Assembly (NCBI RefSeq): GCF_017939705.1
Contig: NZ_JAGKSQ010000004.1
Location: forward strand, 310,001-374,000
Direction of reading: 5' to 3'
DNA length: 64,000 nucleotides
Source: Halalkalibacter suaedae
GTDB lineage: Bacteria; Bacillota; Bacilli; Bacillales; Bacillaceae_D
Below, piece after piece: positions 16,811 through 24,115 of the stretch (positions within the stretch are counted from its first letter, which is position 1; the number at the start of each line of letters is the position of its first letter). The notes beneath the pieces were generated by a model. It had not been told where the DNA came from. It searched no databases and was given only the letters and a program-made list of their open reading frames with translations. A program made the translations under genes and the position numbers.

Positions 16811-17452
16811 TTGAATAATCGACACTTATTTTTGTTTGGAGGGGGCCCACCTTTTAACGAGAAGCTGGGTGAGACATTTGCTTCCTATTCACTCAAGGAA
16901 AATGGTAAGGTTGGTCTTTTATTGATCGAGCGAGAGGGATGGAAAGAGTATATGCCGAGTTATACGTCGCTCCTAGAGGATCACGGATTGAAGAACTTTG
17001 TCTGTCTTCCGCTTTCTTTATCTCCTGAAATGATAATGAAAGAACTTAATTCTTGTACTGGGGTTATTATTTGTGGGGGAGAGACTGAACGTTATCGTGA
17101 TTTAATCGTTGATACGGCTGTTGGTAAATATATTAAAGATATGTATCAATCAGGTATTCCAGTAGCTGGTTTTTCTGCTGGTGCTCTAATCAGTCCAACC
17201 TATTGCGTCATTCCACCAATAGACAATTCGAAAGGTAAGAGTCTATACCTTACTGGATTAGGATTGGTCAGTGATTGTGTAATCAGCGTTCACTTTTCAG
17301 AGTGGGACGAGAAAGATAACTTACATAGAGCAATAGAAAGAATGAATGTCTTAAAAGGCTATGGAATTGATCAAGATTCTGGTCTATATTTTCAAAACGA
17401 AGATCTGACCTACACTGAAGGGAACATTTATATAGTGAATAGACTACGATGA
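16811..17452 (+). CDS. Peptidase E-like protein (S51 family)
   Basis: This 213-residue protein has the class I glutamine-amidotransferase-like fold of peptidase S51. The nucleophile elbow GFSAGALISP (Ser near residue 122) is present, as is GVIICGGETERYRDLI before it. VISVHFSEWDEKDNLHRAIE supplies the histidine region. TTG at 16811 is 9 bp after TGGGAG; a TTG at 16802 would abut that site. The family cleaves Asp-X dipeptides or cyanophycin; the substrate here is unknown. Confidence 0.83.
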   Translation: MNNRHLFLFGGGPPFNEKLGETFASYSLKENGKVGLLLIEREGWKEYMPSYTSLLEDHGLKNFVCLPLSLSPEMIMKELNSCTGVIICGGETERYRDLIVDTAVGKYIKDMYQSGIPVAGFSAGALISPTYCVIPPIDNSKGKSLYLTGLGLVSDCVISVHFSEWDEKDNLHRAIERMNVLKGYGIDQDSGLYFQNEDLTYTEGNIYIVNRLR

Positions 17453-17483
17453 AAGAAGAATAGCTGTTTCTAGAGGAGGCAAA

Positions 17484-17837
17484 ATGGACTTTTATACATT
17501 CGGTAAAAAAAGCGGTCATTCAATCTCTACATTCAATTCAGATTTCATTATGTCTCGTATTCTCCAAACTGAAAAGGAAACTCGTATAGGGTGTATGTAT
17601 TTAGAAGAGAATGGAGTCATCGGCTATCATCGAGCAACAACACCCCAGCTATTATTAATTGTGAGTGGGGAAGGGTGTGTTCGTGGTGAAGAAGATAAAT
17701 ACTATTCCGTTCAGCCAGGCGATGCTGTTTTTTGGAAAAAGGATGAATGGCATGAAACGAAAACAGAAAAAGGATTAACTGCTCTTGTTGTTGAAAGCAA
17801 GGAGCTAAATCCGTCCTTATTTATGGATAAGAGGTAA
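17484..17837 (+). CDS. Cupin-domain protein
   Basis: This 117-residue single-domain cupin is preceded by AGAGGAGG. Cupin motif 1 is represented by IGYHRATTPQLLLIVSGEG and motif 2 by VQPGDAVFWKKDEWHET (about residues 77-93). Motif 1 has only one histidine, so metal binding may be weak or absent. It could be a sugar-binding, isomerase-like or sensor cupin. It lies 31 bp after the peptidase gene and may be co-transcribed. Confidence 0.85.
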   Translation: MDFYTFGKKSGHSISTFNSDFIMSRILQTEKETRIGCMYLEENGVIGYHRATTPQLLLIVSGEGCVRGEEDKYYSVQPGDAVFWKKDEWHETKTEKGLTALVVESKELNPSLFMDKR

Positions 17838-17888
17838 TGAGTTTTACAGCAACTCATTGAAAATAGGTGACGAATAATAGGAGGCAAC

Positions 17889-18031
17889 ATGGTACGATCT
17901 ATCTTATCCGTCACGGGGAAACGCAATGGAATCTAGAAAATCGTCTACAGGGTTCAAAGGATTTAGAGCTTACTGAAAAAAGAGTTAAGGAGATATGCGA
18001 TACCTCTCATTTCATGGATGAGATCATTTAA
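17889..18031 (+). pseudogene. Truncated, frameshifted histidine phosphatase (phosphoglycerate-mutase-like)
   Basis: After a good site (AGGAGG) and an ATG at 17889, the frame breaks one base later. The next frame encodes TIYLIRHGETQWNLENRLQG and SKDLELTEK, the unmistakable catalytic N-terminus of the family with its RHG histidine. It stops at 18029-18031 after about 45 residues of a protein that is normally near 200. Both a frameshift and a large deletion are present. Confidence 0.8.
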
Positions 18032-18098
18032 AATAGTTAGGTCAATTTCTATTTAGATCAATCGTAGTGATCAAAATAAATGGAGAAATCCATAAACG

Positions 18099-18128
18099 AA
18101 GCGTCCATAACTGGAACGCTTTTTCTTT
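18099..18128 (+). terminator. Terminator hairpin of the repeat module
   Basis: AGCGTCC pairs imperfectly with GGAACGCT, followed by TTTTTCTTTTT. Copy 5 of the promoter-like repeat starts 13 bp later. Confidence 0.7.
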
Positions 18129-18140
18129 TTACAAACCTCA

Positions 18141-18163
18141 AAAAAGGAAATTAATGTTAAGAT
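18141..18163 (+). promoter_or_regulatory. Dispersed promoter-like repeat, copy 5
   Basis: It reads AAAAGGAAATTAATGTTAAG then AT, ending TGTTAAGAT. It lies about 90 bp before the membrane-protein gene at 18254. Confidence 0.65.
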
Positions 18164-18253
18164 AATAAGAGGAATGATCCACTAATTTAGCTGAATCACT
18201 GTATTGGGCACTAAGTTAATTGATAAGAAAATGTGAAAAGGTGGCTGTCCATT

Positions 18254-18589
18254 ATGGAATTTAAACTAGGTGACTTTGCTATTGTTTTGCCCCCTTTACC
18301 TATTACAGTTGCGATTATCATTATTATTTACCTTTTAGTAAGGTGGGGGAAGGAATTGGAAACAGGACGTCATAAACTGTTGTTCTACTTCTTGATTAGT
18401 GCATTCGTTACACCGATTTATTCTCACAGTACCCAAGAAGGTGTTTTTGAATTGTGGGTTCCCTTAGGATTTATTATCATTTTCTTTTACTTAGCTCGAG
18501 GCAAAAGCAATCATCCAGCCAAGATGAAAGCTAGTCTTTTGGGACTTTGCCTAGCGATCTATCAAATCATTTTGCAATATATGGGGTAG
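18254..18589 (+). CDS. Small integral membrane protein, 111 aa
   Basis: ATG at 18254 is 9 bp after AAGGTGG; the GTG at 18233 lies before that site and is rejected. Three to four membrane helices are predicted (about 8-31, 44-60, 67-82 and 92-109). The loop RWGKELETGRHKLL is basic and likely cytoplasmic. I do not recognise the family. It is promoted by a repeat module and followed by another small membrane protein gene. Confidence 0.7.
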   Translation: MEFKLGDFAIVLPPLPITVAIIIIIYLLVRWGKELETGRHKLLFYFLISAFVTPIYSHSTQEGVFELWVPLGFIIIFFYLARGKSNHPAKMKASLLGLCLAIYQIILQYMG

Positions 18590-18658
18590 ATTTAATTTTG
18601 GGTTTTTAGTGAGAAATTATATTCTGCACCTTAATTAATCATTAGTTGGAGGCATTTT

Positions 18659-18898
18659 ATGTTTTTACTTTTCTCTATAATTTTTAGTACTATTTTGGGA
18701 TTCATTTTACTAATGATGGGCCCAGTTGTTGGTGGGATTGTTGCCTTTGGAATCGTAGTTGGCTGTATGTTTAGAGGATTGTACTTGCTTAATGATATAC
18801 ACAAAAGAATGGAATCAAAAGAAGATCATGTTGAAAAAGCATATCGAGAATACCTAGAAGAAAACAGAGAAGTGGATGGTGATAAAAGTGAATACTGA
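18659..18898 (+). CDS. Small membrane protein with acidic tail, 79 aa
   Basis: A GGAGG site 7 bp before ATG supports translation. Two hydrophobic helices (about 2-22 and 24-46, rich in Gly) are followed by a highly charged cytoplasmic tail (NDIHKRMESKEDHVEKAYRE). The family is not recognised. The stop overlaps the start of the DUF4440-like gene, so the two are translationally coupled. Confidence 0.7.
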   Translation: MFLLFSIIFSTILGFILLMMGPVVGGIVAFGIVVGCMFRGLYLLNDIHKRMESKEDHVEKAYREYLEENREVDGDKSEY

Positions 18899-19259
18899 AA
18901 CAAACCTGAAACTGCTATTGCAAGAGTTAGAAGAAAGTCATTTAAAACCAGAAATTCGTTCGTCTAGTAAAAAATTAAACGAACTATTAGCAGATGATTT
19001 TTTTGAAATAGGTAGTTCCGGGACGGTTTTTTATAAAAAGGATTGCGTAGGAGAGGGAGGGTTAGAAGTTCGAGAATTATCTCTTCATGATTTTGACATT
19101 CATCTTTTATCCCAAGATGCTGTGTTATCGACGTATCGAGTTCGAGATGAAACTCGAAAGCAGGAGACATTGCGTAGTTCTATTTGGAAATACACAAATG
19201 GTAGATGGCAGCTGTTTTTTCATCAAGGAACGGTTACTAAATCAAACTTACAACTATGA
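18876..19259 (+). CDS. DUF4440 / SnoaL-like (NTF2-fold) protein
   Basis: This is a roughly 123-127 residue protein with the DUF4440 pattern: SSKKLNELLADDFFEIGSSG, VYRV-type strands (LSTYRVRDE) and a final SSIWKYTNGRWQLFFHQG. The start is uncertain: ATG at 18876 overlaps the previous gene by 23 bp, and a GTG at 18888 overlaps by 11 bp. NTF2-like proteins bind small hydrophobic ligands or form enzymes; no active site is certain here. Confidence 0.8.
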   Translation: MVIKVNTETNLKLLLQELEESHLKPEIRSSSKKLNELLADDFFEIGSSGTVFYKKDCVGEGGLEVRELSLHDFDIHLLSQDAVLSTYRVRDETRKQETLRSSIWKYTNGRWQLFFHQGTVTKSNLQL

Positions 19260-19269
19260 GGTAGATGAT

Positions 19270-19738
19270 GTGAGAATTAGAGCTGTAACGCTTTCAGATG
19301 CACCAGTTATTCATCATTTAATGATAAAGGCATTTGGAGAATATAAGGATGTAATTCCTCCATCGAGCACATTAGAGGAAACATGTTCAATCAGTTTCTA
19401 ATGCTTTAGAAAATGGAGAAAACGCATTGATAGCTTATGAAGAGAATAATCCAGTTGGCATGGTACGGTTTCAATTGAATAAAGAGGGTTTATACTTTTA
19501 CCGCATGTCTGTGATTCCTGAACACCAAGGAAAAGGCATTGCCAAGAAGCTATTATATTCTTTGGAGAACTATGCAATTGAATCACGAGTATCTACATTA
19601 CTGTGCAAAGTCCGAATGACAGTGTCTAAGAACATGAAGCTATATAGTTCGTTAGGTTATCGCGTTTATGATGAAGAGGAGGTATATAAACCGAACGGTA
19701 TTGTTTTGAGGATCGTTTCAATGCAGAAGGAGGTTTGA
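19270..19738 (+). pseudogene. GNAT acetyltransferase gene with a single-base frameshift
   Basis: GTG at 19270 opens VRIRAVTLSDAPVIHHLM and continues to TLEET near 19383. Dropping one base (about 19384) continues in a second frame with VQSVSNALENGENALIAYEE. It then runs through MSVIPEHQGKGIAKKLLYSL, the acetyl-CoA loop, to 19738. Together they give a normal-length GNAT of about 155 residues. A one-base insertion, or a sequencing error, is the simplest reading. It sits directly behind the DUF4440 gene. Confidence 0.8.
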
Positions 19739-19859
19739 TTATAACTTAATAAATAAAGATGAATTTGGACATGATCAGTAAAGTATAGGATGCCTTCTTA
19801 GATGCGGTAGTTAGTTGAAATAAATCAAACAAAATCATAGTCAAAGAGAGGTAAAGATA

Positions 19860-20177
19860 ATGAAAATTAAAATGATTATATTCCTTACATCTACAAAAGA
19901 AAAAACAGAAAATAGATCAGAAATGGTAATGAAAACGTTTGAATCAACTATTCGTCCTGTTAAAGGAGATATCATTGATGACCCAGGTTTTGACTCGAGA
20001 TTTCATAATGGTTATGAAGTTGCAAAAGTAACGTTGAATTATGAGGAAAATGAATGTTATGTATCCCTAAGTCCACTTGTAATTGAATTAGAGGAAATGA
20101 CTATTAGTGAGTATATAGATAAACTTGTAGCTAATGATTGGCGTATCGTTTCAAAAGAAGAAATATTAAATAAATGA
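19860..20177 (+). CDS. Hypothetical protein, 105 aa
   Basis: GAGAGG about 8 bp before ATG supports this start, though in-frame ATGs at codons 21 and 23 are possible. The product is soluble. The second half (EVAKVTLNYEENECYVSL, SEYIDKLVANDWRIVSKEE) looks like a small alpha/beta domain. I recognise no family. Confidence 0.6.
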   Translation: MKIKMIIFLTSTKEKTENRSEMVMKTFESTIRPVKGDIIDDPGFDSRFHNGYEVAKVTLNYEENECYVSLSPLVIELEEMTISEYIDKLVANDWRIVSKEEILNK

Positions 20178-20202
20178 GAGGCTTTTTGAAGGGTGAGATT
20201 AA

Positions 20203-20496
20203 ATGATTCTGGAAGCCGTTATGTTGCAGGTTAAGCTAGGTATGGAAAAGGAGTATGAGGAAGCATTTCGAGAGGCATCAACAATCATATCCTCAATGAG
20301 AGGCTATGTGTCTCATGAGTTACAACGATGTCTAGAAGTTAAAGGGAAGTACTTATTGTTGGTTAAGTGGGAAACATTAGAAGACCATACAGTTGGATTT
20401 AGACAATCAAAAGAGTATCAAGAATGGAAAAGACAGCTGCATCATTTTTATGACCCATTGCCAACAGTTGAGCACTTTGAGAGTGTGCAACTGTAA
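20203..20496 (+). CDS. Antibiotic biosynthesis monooxygenase (ABM) domain protein
   Basis: This is a 97-residue single ABM domain, a dimeric alpha/beta ferredoxin-like fold. The features are LEAVMLQVKLGMEKEYEEAF, ISSMRGYVSHELQRCLE, YLLLVKWETLEDHTVGFRQS and the end TVEHFESV. Members act as cofactor-free monooxygenases, heme-degrading enzymes or stress proteins. The residues here do not decide between them. A GGGTGA site precedes the ATG. Confidence 0.85.
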   Translation: MILEAVMLQVKLGMEKEYEEAFREASTIISSMRGYVSHELQRCLEVKGKYLLLVKWETLEDHTVGFRQSKEYQEWKRQLHHFYDPLPTVEHFESVQL

Positions 20497-20503
20497 GGTT
20501 TAA

Positions 20504-20535
20504 GAGCATTTCTTTAACAAGGAATGCTTTTGCCT
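20504..20535 (+). terminator. Terminator hairpin of the repeat type
   Basis: AGCATTTC pairs with GGAATGCT, followed by TTTGCCTTTT. A degenerate promoter-like repeat (AAGGAAATTTATGTATTAA) follows at about 20579-20597. Confidence 0.7.
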
Positions 20536-20658
20536 TTTATCTAAAAAAGTGGAAAAATGTTTTTTTCTTTATTTTTTATAAGGAAATTTATGTATTAATT
20601 GGAAGCGGAATTGTTATAGTTAATGTATAATTAGATTGTAATTCAAAGTGAAATCTTG

Positions 20659-20760
20659 GTGTGTATAACTGGCGTACGTGGCAAACCACGGGGGAGTACA
20701 TGCTTATATAGTCGCACGCCTGGGCAAAGTATTTGGATATTCCAAATACTTTTTATTATT
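20659..20760 (+). promoter_or_regulatory. ZTP (pfl) riboswitch with intrinsic terminator
   Basis: The aptamer shows TGTATAACTGGCG, the hairpin ACGTGGCAAACCACG with GGGGGAG after it, a P1 closure (TGTA with TACA) and CACGCCTGGGCAAAG. The GGCG and CGCC elements can form the conserved pseudoknot. This is the pattern of the ZTP/pfl class. A terminator follows at once: AAGTATTTGGA pairs with TCCAAATACTT, then a T-rich tail. High ZTP, a sign of 10-formyl-THF shortage, would be expected to prevent termination and turn on the DJ-1/PfpI gene. Confidence 0.82.
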
Positions 20761-20777
20761 TTGTAGGGGATGATTGG

Positions 20778-21374
20778 ATGGGAAATGCTAAAAAACCAAG
20801 AAAAGTAGCAATTTTGATTTATGAAAATGTTGAAATTTTAGATTTTACCGGCCCGTATGAAGTGTTTCTAGCAGGGAGTAAAAGAGGAGAAGATTTCTCT
20901 GTATATACGGTAGCGGAAGAAAAACTCCCCGTTCATGCATTAGGGAACTTAAGTATAAACCCTAACTACTCAATTTATGATTGTCCCACTCCCGACATAC
21001 TAATCATTCCTGGTGGTTGGGGAGCAAGAAAAGAAATGCATAATCAAAAAATCACGAACTGGATTAATGAGATTTCGAATAAAGTTGAACTCGTTTTATC
21101 TGTTTGTACAGGGGCTTTATTATTGGCGCAAGCAAACCTATTAGACGGATTACAGTTAACAACAAATCGAAATGCTATAAATGAATTAAGGGAGGTTGCT
21201 CCTGATTCTGCCGAGATAATAGAGAATTCACGATATATAGATAATGGGAAAATTATTCTATCTGCGGGGGTGTCCGCAGGTATTGATATGTCCTTGTACG
21301 TTGTTGGAAAATTATTGGGGAAAGAAAGAGCGGTGGAGGCAGCCAGTCTCATGGAATACGATTGGAAGAATTAG
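20778..21374 (+). CDS. DJ-1/PfpI family protein
   Basis: This is a 198-residue class I amidotransferase-like protein. The nucleophile elbow SVCTGALLLAQ carries the cysteine (near residue 107), PDILIIPGGWGAR precedes it, and SAGVSAGIDMSLYVV is the C-terminal helix region of the GlxA/isonitrile-hydratase-like branch. ATG at 20778 is preceded by AGGGGATG; an earlier in-frame ATG lies inside the riboswitch terminator and is rejected. It lies just downstream of a ZTP riboswitch, so a role under folate or purine stress, perhaps in deglycation or small-amide hydrolysis, is inferred. Confidence 0.87.
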   Translation: MGNAKKPRKVAILIYENVEILDFTGPYEVFLAGSKRGEDFSVYTVAEEKLPVHALGNLSINPNYSIYDCPTPDILIIPGGWGARKEMHNQKITNWINEISNKVELVLSVCTGALLLAQANLLDGLQLTTNRNAINELREVAPDSAEIIENSRYIDNGKIILSAGVSAGIDMSLYVVGKLLGKERAVEAASLMEYDWKN

Positions 21375-21410
21375 TTATTAGGGTTTAATAGTATATAAGG
21401 GAGTGTAAAC

Positions 21411-21833
21411 ATGAACATTCGACCTTTAGAAAACAAGGACCTCAATGCTGTTAAAGAAATGATGGAAGAACATCCTCTACAGTTCCCAAGGTTTATTATA
21501 GATAAATACCCTCCACGTTGGAGAAACATCTTACATTCAAAAGTCGATAGTGAAATAAATGGTTATTATGTTGCTTGTACGGAAACTGATGGGATAATTG
21601 GTCATGCAGGATATATTTTTGATAATGTAACAGGTCTATTTGAAATAGTCGGAGTTGTTGTAAAGATGGATTTTCAGAGAAAGGGTATCGGAAAAGCACT
21701 AATAGATTCAATATGTATGAGGGTCAAAGGCTTCGGTGGAAAAAAAGTCATTCTTTATACATTAGGTCATCCTGGAAATGAATCAACTATATCCTTTTAT
21801 CAAAATATAGGATTTGTGGATAGTCAACAGTAA
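21411..21833 (+). pseudogene. GNAT acetyltransferase, C-terminus clipped by an IS3 element
   Basis: The 140 residues contain a good GNAT core (EIVGVVVKMDFQRKGIGKAL for acetyl-CoA binding; NESTISFYQNIGF near the end). The TAA stop is formed by the first bases of the insertion-sequence end (CAG then TAAACTAG). GNAT proteins normally continue 5-20 residues past the FYxxxGF motif. Beyond the element, a short frame VADSLT then TAG (about 23021-23041) could be the lost tail. The truncated protein might keep activity, so the pseudogene label is tentative. Confidence 0.6.
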
Positions 21834-21834
21834 A

Positions 21835-22668
21835 CTAGACAACTTTTTTAAGGTGTTCAAGTTTGAATTCTAATGGGCTCAAATAGCGTAGTGTGCCATG
21901 GATTCGTTTGTGATTAAACCAATGGATATATTGAGAGAGGTCCTTTTCTAAGTCTTTAAGACTATCAAAATGCCGTCTCTTAATAAATTCCGTCTTAATG
22001 ATTTTAAATGTTGCTTCTGCTACTGCATTATCGTAAGGACACCCCTTCATACTGAGTGAACGCTTGATGTTAAATGTCGCTAATGCCTCATCAATGAGCT
22101 TGTTCTTAAACTCACTACCACGATCTGTATGGAAAAGTTTAATCTGACGTAGGTCTGTTTTAATTGACGCCAAGGCCCGATAAACTAATAATGCATTTTT
22201 ATGGCGACCGGCACTATATCCAATAATTTCACGATTAAAAAGATCAACAAATACACATATGTACTGCCATTTTTTATCGACTCTAACATATGTTAAATCA
22301 CTTACAACGACTGATAATGATTCTTTTTGTGTAAACTGACGATTCAGTTCATTTTTATGTTCCGACTCATTCGTCCCACTAGAATGTGGTTTAAATTGTG
22401 CTAGCGTATAAGAGGAAACCAGGCCCTGTTCCTTCATAATTCGCCCAATCCGCCGTCTGGACACAATCTTCCCACGTTTAACTAATTCCTTTTTAATTTT
22501 ACGAGTCCCATAGTTTTGAAGACTCTTGTTAAAAATTTCAATAATATCGGAAGTGATGTCGTCTTCGGCCTGACGTTCTTTTGCTTTATAATAATAGGTA
22601 CTTCTCTTAATTTGTAGGACTTTGCACATTGCTGATATCGAGTATTTGTGTTGATTTTTCTTAATCAC
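21835..22668 (-). CDS. IS3-family transposase OrfB (DDE integrase core)
   Basis: The 277-residue catalytic subunit has an N-terminal HTH_21-like region (YSISAMCKVLQIKRSTYYYKA) and the rve core. The catalytic residues are Asp in VVVSDLTYVRVDKKW, Asp in LFHTDRGSEFKN, and Glu in YDNAVAEATFKIIKTE, with the usual K/R seven residues on. GTG at 22668 follows the OrfA stop by 2 bp in a different frame. In IS3 elements a frameshifted OrfAB fusion is the active transposase. I see no classic slippery A6G here, so the fusion mechanism is unclear. Confidence 0.93.
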   Translation of the reverse strand: MIKKNQHKYSISAMCKVLQIKRSTYYYKAKERQAEDDITSDIIEIFNKSLQNYGTRKIKKELVKRGKIVSRRRIGRIMKEQGLVSSYTLAQFKPHSSGTNESEHKNELNRQFTQKESLSVVVSDLTYVRVDKKWQYICVFVDLFNREIIGYSAGRHKNALLVYRALASIKTDLRQIKLFHTDRGSEFKNKLIDEALATFNIKRSLSMKGCPYDNAVAEATFKIIKTEFIKRRHFDSLKDLEKDLSQYIHWFNHKRIHGTLRYLSPLEFKLEHLKKVV

Positions 22669-22670
22669 AT

Positions 22671-22955
22671 TTACTTTCGTCCTAGTATCAGCGCGGCTTG
22701 CTTTAAAATGTCATTCTCCATTTCTAATTGCTTATTTCTCTTTTTTAGTTCAGCTAATTCCTGTTGTTCAGGGGTTAGGTTGTCCTTTTCCTTGAAAGAA
22801 CCAGAGGTCTGACTCTGACTCACCCATTTATCTAAAGACGACGGAGTAAGGTCGTATTCGCGAATAATCTCTTTTCTTGGTTTCCCGTTCTGGTACAGCT
22901 GCACGATCTGTTGTTTGAATTCTTCAGTAAATGTTCGACGTTCTCTTTTAGTCAT
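22671..22955 (-). CDS. IS3-family transposase OrfA (helix-turn-helix)
   Basis: The 94-residue DNA-binding subunit has RRTFTEEFKQQIVQLYQNG and KPRKEIIREYDLTPSSLDKW as its HTH. A leucine-zipper-like helix follows (ELAELKKRNKQLEMENDILK) that mediates oligomerisation. It ends QAALILGRK, the common OrfA terminus. GAGGAG lies before the ATG. It binds the terminal repeats together with OrfB. Confidence 0.93.
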   Translation of the reverse strand: MTKRERRTFTEEFKQQIVQLYQNGKPRKEIIREYDLTPSSLDKWVSQSQTSGSFKEKDNLTPEQQELAELKKRNKQLEMENDILKQAALILGRK

Positions 22956-23029
22956 CGTAGATTCTCCTCGATTATGGTATCTGTAGTCTACTTGACCTTA
23001 ATTTTTCTGTCTAGTTTAGTGTAGCCGAT

Positions 23030-23120
23030 TCATTGACTTAGTTAGCTTCGATAGAGACTTTTTCATTCCTGATTATCATCGTGTAACATTTATGAGGGTA
23101 ATAGATTGTTAAGTCAATGA
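23030..23120. repeat. Small inverted-repeat-bounded segment
   Basis: TCATTGACTTA (23030-23040) and its perfect complement TAAGTCAATGA (23110-23120) bound 91 bp of gene-free DNA just outside the IS end. It could be a hairpin, a regulatory site or a small mobile relic. No gene is visible inside. Confidence 0.3.
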
Positions 23121-23210
23121 GGTTTATAGTCTCTGAGTAGATGTTGTAATCACTTTATCGTTCTAATTAATAAGGGAGAGCATGTGAAACCTTGTATTTA
23201 AACTAAAGGG

Positions 23211-23239
23211 AGTATTCCTTCAACAAGGGATGCTTTTTC
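23211..23239 (+). terminator. Terminator hairpin of the repeat module
   Basis: AGTATTCCTT pairs with AAGGGATGCT (two G-U pairs) and is followed by TTTTT. It was probably the terminator of the GNAT gene now split by the IS. Promoter-like repeat copy 6 follows. Confidence 0.75.
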
Positions 23240-23249
23240 TATAAAAATG

Positions 23250-23271
23250 AAAAGGAAATTAATGTTAGACT
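23250..23271 (+). promoter_or_regulatory. Dispersed promoter-like repeat, copy 6
   Basis: It reads AAAAGGAAATTAATGTTAGA then CT, ending TGTTAGACT. It lies about 130 bp before the GNAT gene at 23402. Confidence 0.65.
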
Positions 23272-23401
23272 ATAGGAGCTTATCTTAGTTGTATAATTTT
23301 GCAATTAAATGTAGTGTTACACAGTGTTTGTTTTCATTTATTCAAATTAATTAAGCATATCTACAGAGCTAATCTTAGAAAATTTAAAGAGGAGAGTTCT
23401 T

Positions 23402-23869
23402 ATGGTGGAGATTAAAAGAGCTGAAGTAGAAAATTATCAAGTTATCACAGAGTTGTACGAAGAACTTATAAAAGAGATTTGTATTAAAACCAATGTCGTA
23501 CCCCATTTACCGTGCAAATCTCAATCATTAGAACTGTGTAAAGATTATTTGGAAAATGAAGCTATAAAAGTATTTGTTGCAGAAATGGAGATGGAAATTG
23601 TCGGATTCATATCGCTCTGTTCAAGTTACTCTCTATATGCAGGTGGGAAATTTGGAATTATTCAAGAATTTTTCGTTTGTCCTAGTTATCGTTCAAACAA
23701 AATAGGCTCAAAATTACTAAATGAAGCAAATAAATATGCAAAACAGGAGGGCTGGAAGCGTTTAGAAGTTGCAACTCCACCTTTACCACAGTTTGATAAA
23801 TCTTTTTTATTTTATAAAAATAATGGGTTTGTAGATGGGGGAGGAAGAAAAATGAAATTTATGTTTTAG
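23402..23869 (+). CDS. GNAT acetyltransferase
   Basis: This is a 155-residue N-acetyltransferase. Strand 4 and the acetyl-CoA loop read IIQEFFVCPSYRSNKIGSKLL (about residues 85-105). The loop has R-S-N-K-I-G in place of the common Q/R-G-x-G-x-G/A, an unusual spacing residue. SFLFYKNNGFVDGGG ends the fold. GAGGAG precedes the ATG. The substrate is unknown. It is a single-gene unit behind a repeat module. Confidence 0.85.
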   Translation: MVEIKRAEVENYQVITELYEELIKEICIKTNVVPHLPCKSQSLELCKDYLENEAIKVFVAEMEMEIVGFISLCSSYSLYAGGKFGIIQEFFVCPSYRSNKIGSKLLNEANKYAKQEGWKRLEVATPPLPQFDKSFLFYKNNGFVDGGGRKMKFMF

Positions 23870-23966
23870 TCATTTTCTTAAATCCCTCAGTTAGATAGGA
23901 AAATCACTCAAATACTCTATAAATGGTCCATTCCTACATCAAGAAATCCTTTTCTGCACCGACAAT

Positions 23967-23987
23967 AAAAGGAAATAATGTTAAATT
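23967..23987 (+). promoter_or_regulatory. Dispersed promoter-like repeat, copy 7
   Basis: It reads AAAAGGAAATAATGTTAAAT then T, one base shorter in the AT spacer than other copies. It lies about 130 bp before the methyltransferase gene at 24116. Confidence 0.6.
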
Positions 23988-24115
23988 ACACGTGCAGAAG
24001 TGTTCAATAGAGTATTCGCTTTTTTATTAAACTAAGATATAAGATAGTTGAAAAAGGTGTTTTTACTTTCGTATGGAAGTTTGAATGGATTGGATGTACA
24101 AGGAGGTAGAATATA

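Larger units (their letters stand above)
21831..23019 (-). mobile_element. IS3-family insertion sequence, apparently intact
   Basis: The ends share an inverted repeat (TAAACTAGACA at 21831; its complement TGTCTAGTTTA at 23009-23019), with weaker similarity further in (TTAAGGT). Two minus-strand genes, orfA and orfB, fill about 1.19 kb as in IS3-type elements. I could not find a clear target-site duplication. The element interrupts the end of a GNAT gene. Confidence 0.85.

Noticed and set aside
18141-18163. Sigma-H promoter reading of the AAAGGAAAT element in the dispersed repeat
   Set aside because: The -35-like part fits, but no RnnGAAT lies 11-12 bp downstream in any copy; the extended -10 reading fits all copies better.
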